Shown one piece after another: positions 1-8,022 of a DNA stretch of 64,000 nt; the stretch's first letter is position 1; each line of letters starts with the position of its first letter. The DNA comes from Pseudomonadota bacterium. Its GTDB lineage: Bacteria > Pseudomonadota > Alphaproteobacteria > Rhizobiales > Xanthobacteraceae. The stretch spans positions 1 to 64,000 of the forward strand of contig JAEXYA010000017.1 in assembly GCA_023451825.1 (NCBI GenBank), written 5' to 3'. The position numbers and the translations under genes were made by a program. A model generated the notes under the pieces. The model searched no databases. It had not been told where the DNA came from and worked only from the letters and a program-made list of their open reading frames with translations.

Positions 1-2064
1 GTGCAGGCCGCGCCGGTGCGCCAGTTGCCCGTCGTCAACGATCAGAATGCCCGCACCGGTCAGATCGGCTATATCACCACCAGCATCTCCAGCGGTACCA
101 AGACCAACACGCCGCTGATTAATGTCCCGCAATCGGTGTCGGTGCTGACCAAGGATTTTATCAAGGATCAGGCCTTCACGTCGATCGGTGAAGCCGTGCG
201 TTACGTACCGGGCGTCATTTATCACCAGGGCGAGTCGCATCGCGACGACCTCGTGATCCGCGGCCAGCGCACCAATGCCGATTTCTACACCAACGGCATT
301 CGCGACGACGTGCAATATTTCCGCGACTTCTACAATCTGCAGCGCCTGGAAGTGCTGAAGGGACCGAATGCCATGATCTTCGGCCGCGGCGGCGGCGGCG
401 GCGTGGTCAACCGCGTGCTCAAGGAAGCCGATGGCACCACGATCCGCGAAGTCACCATGGGCGGCAGCTCCTATCCCGGCGGACGCATGTCCACCGACAT
501 CGGGCAGGCGGTGACCCAGGATCTCGCCGTGCGCTTCAACGCCTTCTACGAGAACACCGACAGCTATCGCGATTTCGTCCACCTGGAGCGCTACGGCTTC
601 AACCCGACCGTGACTTTCGCGCCGAACGACACCACCAGGGTCAAGCTGAGCTACGAATATCTGCACGACGAGCGCACCGTTGACCGCGGCATTCCCTCGC
701 AGGTTCGACCGGGCGGGCTGTTGCCGCAATATCCCTACCAGACCTCGCCATCGACTTATTTCGGCAATCCGAATGCGAGTTATGCAAAGGCGGACGTCAA
801 CATCGCCAATGCCGTGATCGAGCATGATTTCGAGAACGGGTTGACGGTGAAGAACTCGTCGCAGTTCGCGGATTACCAGAAGTATTATGCGAACGTGTTC
901 CCGGGCAGCGCCGTCAATCTCGCCGGCACGTCAATGAATATCAGCGTCTATGACAACGAGACCAATCGCCAGAACCTTTTTAATCAGACGGATTTCACCT
1001 ATCGCGTGAATACCGGCCCGGTCCGCCACACCATCCTGTTTGGCGGTGAAGTCGGCAATCAAAGTGGTCTCGCCTTCCGCCGCAGCGGATACTTCAACGG
1101 AAATACCGCTCAGACCAGCCTTGTGGTCGACCCGCGGAATCCAACGACTTTTGCTCCCGTCGCGTATCGCAATACGGCAACGGATGCCAACAACACCTAC
1201 AATCTCAATCTCGGTGCTGTTTATGTGCAGGACCAGGTGGAGATCACGCGCTATCTGCAACTGATCGGCGGCGTGCGCTTCGATCGCTTCGACCTGTCGT
1301 CACGCGATAACCGGACCGGCGCGATACAGACCCGCACGGATAATCTGGTGTCGCCGCGTGCCGGCGTGATCGTCAAGCCGGTGGACAATGTCTCGGTCTA
1401 TTACAGCTACAGCATCTCGTATCTGCCGAGCGCCGGCGATCAGTTCAGCACGCTCAATCCCGGCCTCGTCATTTCCGAGCCCGAGAAGTTCGAGAACAAC
1501 GAAGTCGGCGTGAAGTGGGACATCGCACCGAACCTGCAGTTTGCCACCGCGATCTATGATCTCAACCGTACCAATCAGCGCCTCGCCGATCCGAATAATC
1601 CCGGCTTCTTCATCGCCAGCGGTTCGACCAAGACCCGCGGCTTCGAAGCGTCGCTGAGCGGCTACATCACCGACGCGTGGCAGGTCACCGGCGGCTATGC
1701 CTATACGGATGCCCGCATCACCGGCGCCAATTCGACCACGGTGCTGGCCGGCAACCGCGTCGCGCTGGTGCCCTACAACACCTTCTCGCTGTGGAATCGC
1801 TACCAGTTCACATCGCAATGGGCCGCCGGCCTCGGCGTGATCCACTACACCAACTTCTTTGCCGGTTCGGATGACACCGTGCTGCTGCCGGAATGGACCC
1901 GCGTCGACATGGCGATCTACTACCGCTTCAACGAAACCTGGCGTGCCCAGCTCAATATCGAGAACCTGCTCGATACACGCTACTTCTCGACCGCCGACGC
2001 CAACAACAACATCACGCCCGGATCACCGCGCGTCTTCCGCTTGTCTGCGACGGCGAACTTCTAA
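1..2064 (+). CDS. TonB-dependent siderophore receptor (5' end outside window)
   Basis: This is an outer-membrane receptor that imports ferric siderophores using energy from TonB-ExbBD. The visible 687 residues begin inside or just before the plug domain, with 'TPLINVPQSVSVLTKDFI', the conserved 'IRG' stretch 'DLVIRGQRTNADFYTNGIRDDVQYFRD' region and 'LEVLKGPNAMIFGRGGGGGVVNRV', all typical of the FhuA/FiuA-like class. The barrel follows and the protein ends in an aromatic residue (Phe), as outer-membrane barrels do. The GTG at base 1 is probably not the true start, because signal peptide and TonB box are missing. A strong terminator follows. Two iron-transport genes lie directly downstream, which supports an iron role. 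The particular siderophore cannot be told from sequence. Confidence 0.93.
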   Translation: MQAAPVRQLPVVNDQNARTGQIGYITTSISSGTKTNTPLINVPQSVSVLTKDFIKDQAFTSIGEAVRYVPGVIYHQGESHRDDLVIRGQRTNADFYTNGIRDDVQYFRDFYNLQRLEVLKGPNAMIFGRGGGGGVVNRVLKEADGTTIREVTMGGSSYPGGRMSTDIGQAVTQDLAVRFNAFYENTDSYRDFVHLERYGFNPTVTFAPNDTTRVKLSYEYLHDERTVDRGIPSQVRPGGLLPQYPYQTSPSTYFGNPNASYAKADVNIANAVIEHDFENGLTVKNSSQFADYQKYYANVFPGSAVNLAGTSMNISVYDNETNRQNLFNQTDFTYRVNTGPVRHTILFGGEVGNQSGLAFRRSGYFNGNTAQTSLVVDPRNPTTFAPVAYRNTATDANNTYNLNLGAVYVQDQVEITRYLQLIGGVRFDRFDLSSRDNRTGAIQTRTDNLVSPRAGVIVKPVDNVSVYYSYSISYLPSAGDQFSTLNPGLVISEPEKFENNEVGVKWDIAPNLQFATAIYDLNRTNQRLADPNNPGFFIASGSTKTRGFEASLSGYITDAWQVTGGYAYTDARITGANSTTVLAGNRVALVPYNTFSLWNRYQFTSQWAAGLGVIHYTNFFAGSDDTVLLPEWTRVDMAIYYRFNETWRAQLNIENLLDTRYFSTADANNNITPGSPRVFRLSATANF

Positions 2065-2073
2065 GGCGACAAA

Positions 2074-2111
2074 GGCCGCAGGTATTCGGTACCTGCGGCC
2101 TCCTTCGTTTT
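2074..2111 (+). terminator. Rho-independent terminator after the TonB receptor
   Basis: There is a perfect 11-bp stem (2074-2084 with 2090-2100), a 5-nt loop and then a T-rich run (TCCTTCGTTTT). It begins 10 bases after the receptor stop codon. Confidence 0.85.
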
Positions 2112-2122
2112 GAATCATTCTA

Positions 2123-2155
2123 ACGCAATGGCGCGACGTTGCGTCACTGACGCAA
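2123..2155. promoter_or_regulatory. Palindromic operator candidate upstream of the iron-binding protein
   Basis: TTGCGTCA-C-TGACGCAA at 2139-2155 is a perfect 17-bp palindrome. A further half-site, ACGCAA, lies at 2123-2128. The cluster ends 57 bases before the ATG of the substrate-binding protein, which suits an operator. It does not match the Fur, Irr (ICE) or RirA consensus as I know them, so the regulator is unknown. Confidence 0.5.
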
Positions 2156-2212
2156 GATCGCGCGCTGCGCTACGTCATCATTCTATTGCAACGCCCCTGC
2201 CGGAGCACTTCC

Positions 2213-3226
2213 ATGATCAAGCGATACGCCCTCGGTACTGCCCTCGTTCTTTCGCTCGGCGCGCCCGCCGCGCAGGCCTCCGGTGAGGTCAATCTCTACA
2301 CTTATCGCGAAGGCAAGCTGGTCGCGCCGCTGGTGGAGGCGTTCACCAAGGAGACCGGCATCAAGGTCAATGTGATCTCGGCGTCCCAGGGGCTCGAGCA
2401 GCGCATCAAGACCGAAGGCGCCAGCAGCCCGGCCGACGTGCTGCTCACCGTCGATCTCGGCCGCATCGATGATGCCGTGAAGGCGGACATCACCCAGCCG
2501 ATGAAGTCCGAGGTAATCGAGAAGACGGTGCCCGCGCAATATCGCGATCCCGATGGCCACTGGGCCGGCATCTCCATGCGCGCCCGCGTGATCTATGCCT
2601 CCAAGGACCGCGTGAAGCAGGATGCGATCACCTATGAGGAGCTCGCCGATCCCAAGTGGAAGGGCAAGATCTGCATCCGTTCCGGCCAGCACATCTATAA
2701 CAACGGCCTGTTCGCCGCTTACGTCGTCAAGCACGGCGAAGCCAAGGCCGAGGAATGGCTGCGCGGCGTGAAGGCCAATCTCGCCCACAAGCCCTCGGGC
2801 GGCGACCGCGAGCAGGCGCGTGACGTCGCGGCCGGCAAATGCGACATCGGCATCGGCAACACCTATTACTGGGCGCTGATGATGAATGCGGATCCCGACA
2901 AGAAGCCGTGGGCCGAAGCCACCAAGGTGATCCTGCCGACTTTCGCCGGCGGCGGCACCCATGTGAACCTGTCCGGCGTGCTGCTCGCCAAGCACGCGCC
3001 GAACAAAGCAAATGCCATCAAGCTGATCGACTGGCTGGCCGGCGACGAGGCGCAGAAGATCTATGCGGATACCAATTACGAATATCCGGTGAAGGCCAGC
3101 GTCGCCATCAATCCGACCATCGCCGGCTATGGCAAGCTCAACGCCGACCCGATGCCCATCGCCAAGATTGCCGCGAGCCGCAAGGCCGCGTCCACGCTGG
3201 TGGACAAGGTCGGGTTTGATAATTGA
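2213..3226 (+). CDS. Fe(3+) ABC transporter substrate-binding protein (FbpA/FutA type)
   Basis: This periplasmic protein would bind ferric iron and hand it to an ABC permease. It starts with a signal peptide (MIKRYALGTALVLSLGAPAAQA), followed by 'GEVNLYTYREGKLVAPLVEAFTKETGIKVN', the classic start of FbpA/FutA proteins. Later 'GNTYYWALM' holds the paired tyrosines that ligate iron in this family, and 'GGGTHVNLSGVLLAKHAPN' is also conserved. The ATG at 2213 is preferred over an upstream TTG at 2186 because a GGAG lies 7 bases upstream and the signal peptide begins there. The permease gene follows after repeat elements. Length (337 aa) is normal. Confidence 0.92.
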   Translation: MIKRYALGTALVLSLGAPAAQASGEVNLYTYREGKLVAPLVEAFTKETGIKVNVISASQGLEQRIKTEGASSPADVLLTVDLGRIDDAVKADITQPMKSEVIEKTVPAQYRDPDGHWAGISMRARVIYASKDRVKQDAITYEELADPKWKGKICIRSGQHIYNNGLFAAYVVKHGEAKAEEWLRGVKANLAHKPSGGDREQARDVAAGKCDIGIGNTYYWALMMNADPDKKPWAEATKVILPTFAGGGTHVNLSGVLLAKHAPNKANAIKLIDWLAGDEAQKIYADTNYEYPVKASVAINPTIAGYGKLNADPMPIAKIAASRKAASTLVDKVGFDN

Positions 3227-3236
3227 GAATGGTTGT

Positions 3237-3311
3237 CGTCCCGGCCTAGCGTAGCTATGCGCGGAGCCGGGACCCATCCTCCTGTCATCCCGGCGAACGC
3301 CGGGATCCATA
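3237..3311. repeat. Intergenic palindromic repeat, CCCGGC...GCCGGG family (family E), two units
   Basis: Two short palindromic units lie in tandem: 3237-3275 (GTCCCGGCC...GCCGGGACCCA) and 3285-3311 (TCCCGGCGAACGCCGGGATC). A third unit lies at 3378-3403, just before the permease GTG start. They resemble REP-like elements scattered in Bradyrhizobium-group genomes. Confidence 0.7.
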
Positions 3312-3377
3312 ACCTCCGAGTTCGTGATCTAACTCTGTGGCTGCCTCATCCGTTCAATTACTTCTCCTGAGGCTATG

Positions 3378-3403
3378 GGTCCCGGCGTACGCCGGGACGA
3401 CGA
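3378..3403. repeat. Family E palindromic repeat abutting the permease start
   Basis: GGTCCCGGCGTACGCCGGGACG is a single palindromic unit of the same family as 3237-3311. It ends a few bases before the GTG at 3408, and the extended reading from the ATG at 3375 would translate through it. For that reason the GTG is chosen as the permease start. Confidence 0.65.
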
Positions 3404-3407
3404 GATC

Positions 3408-5048
3408 GTGACCCCGACCTCCACCGAACGCACCGCCATCTTCCTCGCCGCCGCGACGGCGCTTCTCGTCGCGGCGCCGGTGATCTCCATCGCCATCCTC
3501 GCGCTGCAGCCCGAAGCCGAGCTCTGGCAGCACCTCCTCGCCTATGTCCTGCCGCAAGCGCTGCGCGACACCGCGGCCCTCCTCCTCGGCGTCGGCATCG
3601 TCGCGCTGATCCTCGGCGCGGGCACTGCCTGGCTGATCTCGTCGCATGATTTCCGCGGCCGCGCACTGCTGCTCTGGCTGTTGCCGCTGCCGCTGGCGAT
3701 CCCGACCTATCTCGCCGCCTATGTCTATGTGGACCTGTTCGAGCCCCTCGGCCTCGTCCATCGCACGCTCGCGACGATCATGCCGATGCCCGATGCGATC
3801 AAGCTGCTGCCGGCGATGCGCTCGCTGCCCGGCGCCATCGTCATCATCGGCCTGGTGCTCTACCCCTATGTCTATCTCTCCGCCCGCGCCATGTTCCAGC
3901 ATCGCAGCGCGGATTTTGCCGAGGCCGCCAAGGTGCTCGGCGCCAGCCGCTGGACCACCTTCCGCCGCATCTCGCTGCCGATGGCGCGCCCGGCGCTTGC
4001 GGTCGGCCTCGCGCTTGTCGCGTTGGAGACACTGAACGACATCGGCGCCAGCGAATATCTCGGCGTGCGCACGCTCACCGTCTCGGTCTTCACCACCTGG
4101 CTCAATCGCGGCAGCCTGGCTGGTGCGGCACAGCTCTCGCTGTTCATGCTCGCCATCGTCGCCGTCCTGATTGCCATCGAGCGCTTCGGTCGGCGTGAAA
4201 GCAGCTACGAATTCTCCGCGGAAAATCCGCGGCTGATGCCGCGCACGCCGTTGCATGGCTGGCGCGGCGCGCTGGCCTTCACGACCTGTCTGCTCCCCGC
4301 GCTGCTCGGCTTTTCCGTGCCGCTGCTCTATCTGCTGCATCAGAGCATCCGTCGCGGCCTGCTCACGAGCGAGACCACGGTCTGGCGCGATGCCGGCCAC
4401 ACGATCCTGCTCGCCGCGATCGCCACCGGCATTGCCTTGCTGCTCGGCCTCATCGTCGTCATCGCCCAGCGCTGGCGCGCCTCGCGCCTCACCGATGCCT
4501 CCTTCGCCATCGCACAAGCCGGCTACGCTTTGCCCGGCCTGGTGCTGGCGCTCGGCCTGCTGACGCCGGTGCTGTTCATCGACAACGGCCTCAACACGAT
4601 CGCCCGCTGGATCGGCGCGACACCGCCGGGCCTCGTGATGGTTGGGTCGGGTGCTGCCGTGGTCGTTGCTTACGTGATCCGCTTCCTCGCCGTCCCCACC
4701 GGCTTCATCAAGGCCGGCTTCGAGCGCATTCCCGTCGATTACGATGACAGCGCCCGCGCTGCCGGCGCGCCCGTGATAACCAGCCTGCGCGTGATCCAGC
4801 TGCCACTGCTGCGCCCGGCGCTGCTCGGCGCTGTCATCGTCGTGTTCGTCGATTGCCTGAAGGAATTGCCGGCGACGCTGCTGCTGCGTCCGCTCAATGT
4901 CGAGACGCTGGCCACCTCGATCTACCAATATGCGAGCCGCGGCAGTTTTGAAGAAGGCGCACTAGCGGCATTGCTCATCGTGGCAGCCAGCATCGGGCCG
5001 GTGATGTGGCTGACAAGATTTGCGGATGTGCCGAAAGGGCCGGTCTAG
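3408..5048 (+). CDS. Iron ABC transporter permease (FbpB/SfuB type, two fused TM halves)
   Basis: This inner-membrane permease would move ferric iron delivered by the upstream binding protein. The about 546-residue protein has some 12 hydrophobic segments in two homologous halves. Each half has an EAA-loop for the ATPase: 'DFAEAAKVLGASRWTTFRRISLPMARPAL' in the first and 'DYDDSARAAGAPVITSLRVIQLPLLRPAL' in the second. This double-domain layout is typical of FbpB. The start is uncertain: GTG 3408 avoids translating a repeat, while ATG 3375 would add 11 residues. No ATP-binding subunit is encoded next to it; the next gene is a convergent, unrelated transporter. Confidence 0.9.
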   Translation: MTPTSTERTAIFLAAATALLVAAPVISIAILALQPEAELWQHLLAYVLPQALRDTAALLLGVGIVALILGAGTAWLISSHDFRGRALLLWLLPLPLAIPTYLAAYVYVDLFEPLGLVHRTLATIMPMPDAIKLLPAMRSLPGAIVIIGLVLYPYVYLSARAMFQHRSADFAEAAKVLGASRWTTFRRISLPMARPALAVGLALVALETLNDIGASEYLGVRTLTVSVFTTWLNRGSLAGAAQLSLFMLAIVAVLIAIERFGRRESSYEFSAENPRLMPRTPLHGWRGALAFTTCLLPALLGFSVPLLYLLHQSIRRGLLTSETTVWRDAGHTILLAAIATGIALLLGLIVVIAQRWRASRLTDASFAIAQAGYALPGLVLALGLLTPVLFIDNGLNTIARWIGATPPGLVMVGSGAAVVVAYVIRFLAVPTGFIKAGFERIPVDYDDSARAAGAPVITSLRVIQLPLLRPALLGAVIVVFVDCLKELPATLLLRPLNVETLATSIYQYASRGSFEEGALAALLIVAASIGPVMWLTRFADVPKGPV

Positions 5049-5058
5049 GCGCGCAGCC

Positions 5059-5160
5059 GTAGGATGGGTAGAGCGCAGCGAAACCCATCACCACAGGCGA
5101 CGGCGGATGTGGTGATGGGTTTCGCTGCGACGCTACGCGTCTTCGCTCTACCCATCCTAC
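5059..5160. repeat. Long palindromic intergenic repeat, GTAGGATGGGT family (family A), copy 1
   Basis: The 102-bp element has near-perfect terminal inverted repeats (GTAGGATGGGTAGAGCG ... CGCTCTACCCATCCTAC) and an inner inverted pair built on ACCCATCACCAC / GTGGTGATGGGT. Further copies lie at 13095-13197, 16953-17054 and 22186-22266. Its right end supplies the stop codon of the convergent gene at 5157-6221. Confidence 0.85.
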
Positions 5161-6221
5161 GAGGCCGTCGCGTCCCCACCCTTCCGCGATTTCGCAAAGA
5201 TCGCCCACCCCGCGACAAACATCGCCGCGATCACCGGGCCGACGACGAAGCCGTTGAGCCCCAGCGCATTGATGCCGCCGATGGTGGCGAGCAGGATCAG
5301 ATAGTCCGGCAGCTTGGTATCCTTGCCCACCAGCATCGGACGCAAAATATTATCGACCAGGCCGATCACCAGGAAGCCATAGGCGATCAACACGATCCCC
5401 TTCACCACCGAGCCCGTGGCCAAGAGATAGATCGCCACCGGCATCCAGACCAGCCCGGCGCCCACCGCCGGCAGCAGCGACAGGAAGGCCATCAGCACCG
5501 CCCACAGCAGCGCCGCGGAAATGCCGAGGATCCAGAAGATCAACCCGCCCAGCGCGCCCTGCGCCAGCGCCACCAGAATGCCGCCCTTCACCGTGGCGCG
5601 GATCACCACCGTGAACTTCTCCAGCAGGTCGTCGCGCAATGTCGGCTTGAGCGGGATCGCATCCTTGAAGCGCGCCGCCAGCACATCGCCGTCCTTGAAC
5701 AGGAAGAACAGCAGATAGAGCATGATGCCGAGCTGGATGATGAAATCGAACGTGCTCTGGCCGATATTCAGCGCCTGCGAGGCGATGGTCTGGCTGCCCT
5801 GCATGAGGCCGCTGGACAGTTTGTCCTGCAAACCGGTCAGGCTCTCGATGCCGAAGCGATCCAGCAATCCCTTGATCCATTGCGGCGCGGCATCGAAGAT
5901 CTGCTGTGCAAAGGTGGCAAGATTGAATTCGCCGGACTTCATCTTGGCGAACAGGGCCGCCGCCTCCTGCGCCAGCGAAGCGCCCACCATGGTGAGCGGC
6001 AGGATGACGATCAGCACGATGACGCCGACCGTGAGGATCGCCGCCGTATTCGGATGTTTCGGCATCCTCGCCAACAGCCGTCGATGCATCGGCGCGAACA
6101 TGATCGCCATCACCACGCCCCACAGGATCGCGCTGTAGAACGACGACAGGATCCAGAAGAACGCCAGCGACACCGCGATCAGCAGCAGCATGAAGGTACG
6201 GTCTTCGAGGCGAGCGCTCAT
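5157..6221 (-). CDS. AI-2E family transporter (PerM/TqsA-like membrane protein)
   Basis: This is a polytopic inner-membrane protein of the AI-2E transporter family (354 aa, about 8 hydrophobic helices). Members export small molecules such as autoinducer-2 or act in ion antiport; the substrate cannot be predicted. Family signs are the paired N-terminal helices 'FMLLLIAVSLAFFWILSSFYSAILWGVVMAIMF', the long soluble segment with 'MQGSQTIASQALNIGQSTFDF', and 'LLPAVGAGLVWMPVAIYLL'. The ATG at 6221 is preferred over a longer reading because GGATA precedes it and the extension runs through a hairpin. The last codon and the TAG stop lie in or against the family A repeat, so the C-terminus may have been set by repeat insertion. 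Confidence 0.85.
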   Translation of the reverse strand: MSARLEDRTFMLLLIAVSLAFFWILSSFYSAILWGVVMAIMFAPMHRRLLARMPKHPNTAAILTVGVIVLIVILPLTMVGASLAQEAAALFAKMKSGEFNLATFAQQIFDAAPQWIKGLLDRFGIESLTGLQDKLSSGLMQGSQTIASQALNIGQSTFDFIIQLGIMLYLLFFLFKDGDVLAARFKDAIPLKPTLRDDLLEKFTVVIRATVKGGILVALAQGALGGLIFWILGISAALLWAVLMAFLSLLPAVGAGLVWMPVAIYLLATGSVVKGIVLIAYGFLVIGLVDNILRPMLVGKDTKLPDYLILLATIGGINALGLNGFVVGPVIAAMFVAGWAIFAKSRKGGDATAS

Positions 6222-6240
6222 ACGGTATCCTTCACATATG

Positions 6241-6268
6241 CGAATGCCCGGCAGAGGCCGGGCATTCG
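6241..6268. repeat. Perfect 12-bp hairpin in the leader of the AI-2E gene
   Basis: Arms 6241-6252 and 6257-6268 (CGAATGCCCGGC / GCCGGGCATTCG) are perfectly complementary around a 4-nt loop. The hairpin lies about 20 bases upstream of the AI-2E start and downstream of scoB on the minus strand. No T-run follows on that strand, so it is a weak terminator candidate or a leader structure. Confidence 0.5.
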
Positions 6269-6277
6269 TTGTAGCCT

Positions 6278-6365
6278 GTAGGGTGGGCAAAGCGAAGCGT
6301 GCCCACCATCAAGTGTCGTGCATCGGAAGGTGGGCACGGCGCAAATGCGCCTTTGCCGACCCTAC
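6278..6365. repeat. Palindromic intergenic repeat, GTAGGGTGGGCAAAG family (family B), copy 1
   Basis: The ends are GTAGGGTGGGCAAAGCG and TTTGCCGACCCTAC, with an inner GTGCCCACC / GGTGGGCAC pair. A second copy lies at 33138-33221. It sits immediately downstream of scoB. Confidence 0.75.
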
Positions 6366-6368
6366 AGA

Positions 6369-7019
6369 TCACGTATTCTTCAGCGCCACGCGGAATTCGG
6401 CTTCGGTCTTTTCCTTGACCTCATCCAGCGTCACGCCATCGGCGAGCTCGATCAGCGCCATGCCGCCATCGCCGTTCTTGTCGATGGTGAAGACCGCGAG
6501 ATCGGTGACGACCATGTCCACGACCTTCTCGCCGGTGAGCGGCAGGTCGCACTTCTTCAAGAGCTTGGCGCCGTCCTTGGCCGAGTGCTCCATCACGACG
6601 ATGACGCGCTTGACGCCGGCGACGAGGTCCATCGCGCCGCCCATGCCCTTCACCATCTTGCCGGGGATCATCCAGTTGGCGAGGTCACCGTTCTGGGCCA
6701 CCTGCATGGCGCCGAGGATCGACAGGTCGATATGACCGCCGCGCACCATGCCGAACGAGTCGGCGGAGGAGAAATAGCTGGTGGTCGGCAGTTCGGTGAC
6801 GGTCTGCTTGCCGGCATTAATGAGGTCGGGATCTTCCTCGCCCTCATACGGGAACGGGCCCATGCCGAGCATGCCGTTCTCGCTCTGCAGCTGCACGTCG
6901 ACGCCGTCCGGAATGTAGTTCGACACCAGCGTCGGGATACCGATGCCGAGGTTCACGTAGTAACCGTCACGCAGTTCCTTTGCAGCGCGGGCTGCCATCT
7001 GATCGCGGGTCCAGGCCAT
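6369..7019 (-). CDS. scoB: 3-oxoacid CoA-transferase subunit B
   Basis: This beta subunit of a succinyl-CoA:3-ketoacid CoA-transferase activates acetoacetate (or a related 3-oxoacid) with CoA taken from succinyl-CoA. The 216-residue protein begins 'MAWTRDQMAARAAKELRDGYYVNLGIGIPTLV', the standard start of ScoB/AtoA. It contains 'QSENGMLGMGPFP', where Glu47 is the expected catalytic glutamate that forms the CoA thioester. The A subunit lies 27 bases upstream on the same strand, so the two form an operon and a heteromeric enzyme. The genes are intact and of normal length. Confidence 0.94.
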   Translation of the reverse strand: MAWTRDQMAARAAKELRDGYYVNLGIGIPTLVSNYIPDGVDVQLQSENGMLGMGPFPYEGEEDPDLINAGKQTVTELPTTSYFSSADSFGMVRGGHIDLSILGAMQVAQNGDLANWMIPGKMVKGMGGAMDLVAGVKRVIVVMEHSAKDGAKLLKKCDLPLTGEKVVDMVVTDLAVFTIDKNGDGGMALIELADGVTLDEVKEKTEAEFRVALKNT

Positions 7020-7046
7020 TGTGGCTCTCCTGCTGAATTCTGAAAT

Positions 7047-7754
7047 TTACGCGGGGCGCTGACGCGAGGTGACTTTTTCGATGCGCTTCTTGCCGGTGCC
7101 GACTTCGACAATGCGCTGCACGAAAATGCCGGGCGTGTGGATGTGGTCCGGATCGATCTCGCCGGCCGGAACCAGATGCTCCACTTCCGCGATGGTGATT
7201 TTCGCCGCGGTGGCCATCATCGGGTTAAAGTTGCGCGCCGTCTTGCGATAGACGAGGTTGCCGGCGGTGTCGCCCTTCCAGGCGTGAACGATGGCGATGT
7301 CCGCGAACAGGCCGCGCTCCATCATGTAGGTCTCGCCGTCGAATTCCATCGTCGGCTTACCTTCGGAGATCAGCGTGCCGACGCCGGTCTTGGTGTAGAA
7401 GCCCGGGATGCCCGCGCCGCCGGCGCGGATGCGCTCGGCCAGCGTGCCCTGCGGCGAGAATTCGAGTTCCAGCTCGCCGGCCAGATACTGCTGCGCGAAC
7501 AGCTTGTTCTCGCCCACATAGGACGAAATCATCTTCTTGATCTGGCGGGTTTCCAGCAGGCGCGACAGGCCGATGCCGTCCACGCCGGCATTGTTGGAAA
7601 CGACGGTGAGATCCTTCACGCCGCTATCGCGGATCGCGTCCGAGAGATCCTCGGCAATGCCGCAGAGGCCGAAGCCGCCCGACATGATCATGATGCCGTC
7701 TTTGAGAATGCCGTCGAGTGCCGATTTGGCGTCGGGGTAGACCTTGTTGACCAT
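7047..7754 (-). CDS. scoA: 3-oxoacid CoA-transferase subunit A
   Basis: This alpha subunit pairs with the downstream ScoB. The 235-residue reading starts 'MVNKVYPDAKSALDGILKDGIMIMSGGFGLCGIAEDLSDAI', which matches the ScoA family N-terminus, including the glycine-rich GGFGLCG loop. The ATG at 7754 is chosen over an upstream start at 7802 because the extra 16 residues have no family counterpart. It also has 'FSPQGTLAERIRAGGAGIPGFYT' and 'YRKTARNFNPMMATAAKITIAEVE', both conserved. It is the first gene of the scoAB operon. Confidence 0.94.
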   Translation of the reverse strand: MVNKVYPDAKSALDGILKDGIMIMSGGFGLCGIAEDLSDAIRDSGVKDLTVVSNNAGVDGIGLSRLLETRQIKKMISSYVGENKLFAQQYLAGELELEFSPQGTLAERIRAGGAGIPGFYTKTGVGTLISEGKPTMEFDGETYMMERGLFADIAIVHAWKGDTAGNLVYRKTARNFNPMMATAAKITIAEVEHLVPAGEIDPDHIHTPGIFVQRIVEVGTGKKRIEKVTSRQRPA

Positions 7755-8022
7755 GGGGAAATCGACCTGATGAAGAGAGCGGAGGTCCGGCTGATGCCGC
7801 AATGCGAGGAAGTATTAGGCGGAAACCTCAAAGCCCGTCAATCGCAGTGGATGCGACCCCTTCGCCCCCGTTCCGGCCTTGAAAGCGTCAAGAAAAGCGA
7901 TCAAATTGAGGGCCTTGGATGCGGGGCGAGCGCTTGAAGCGACTGCGCCCCATCTGCGTTCAGACCAATAGCCCAGATCAATAGCCAACGACGTTCAGTC
8001 AACCCCGGATAGATCATTGACG

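Noticed and set aside
2123..2155. Fur, Irr or RirA box before the iron-binding protein
   Set aside because: The palindrome does not match any of these consensus sequences; it is kept only as an unassigned operator.
3354..4928. 524-residue minus-strand ORF opposite the iron permease
   Set aside because: Gln/Arg/Asp-rich composition with no domain; it is the antisense shadow of a strong GC-rich permease gene.
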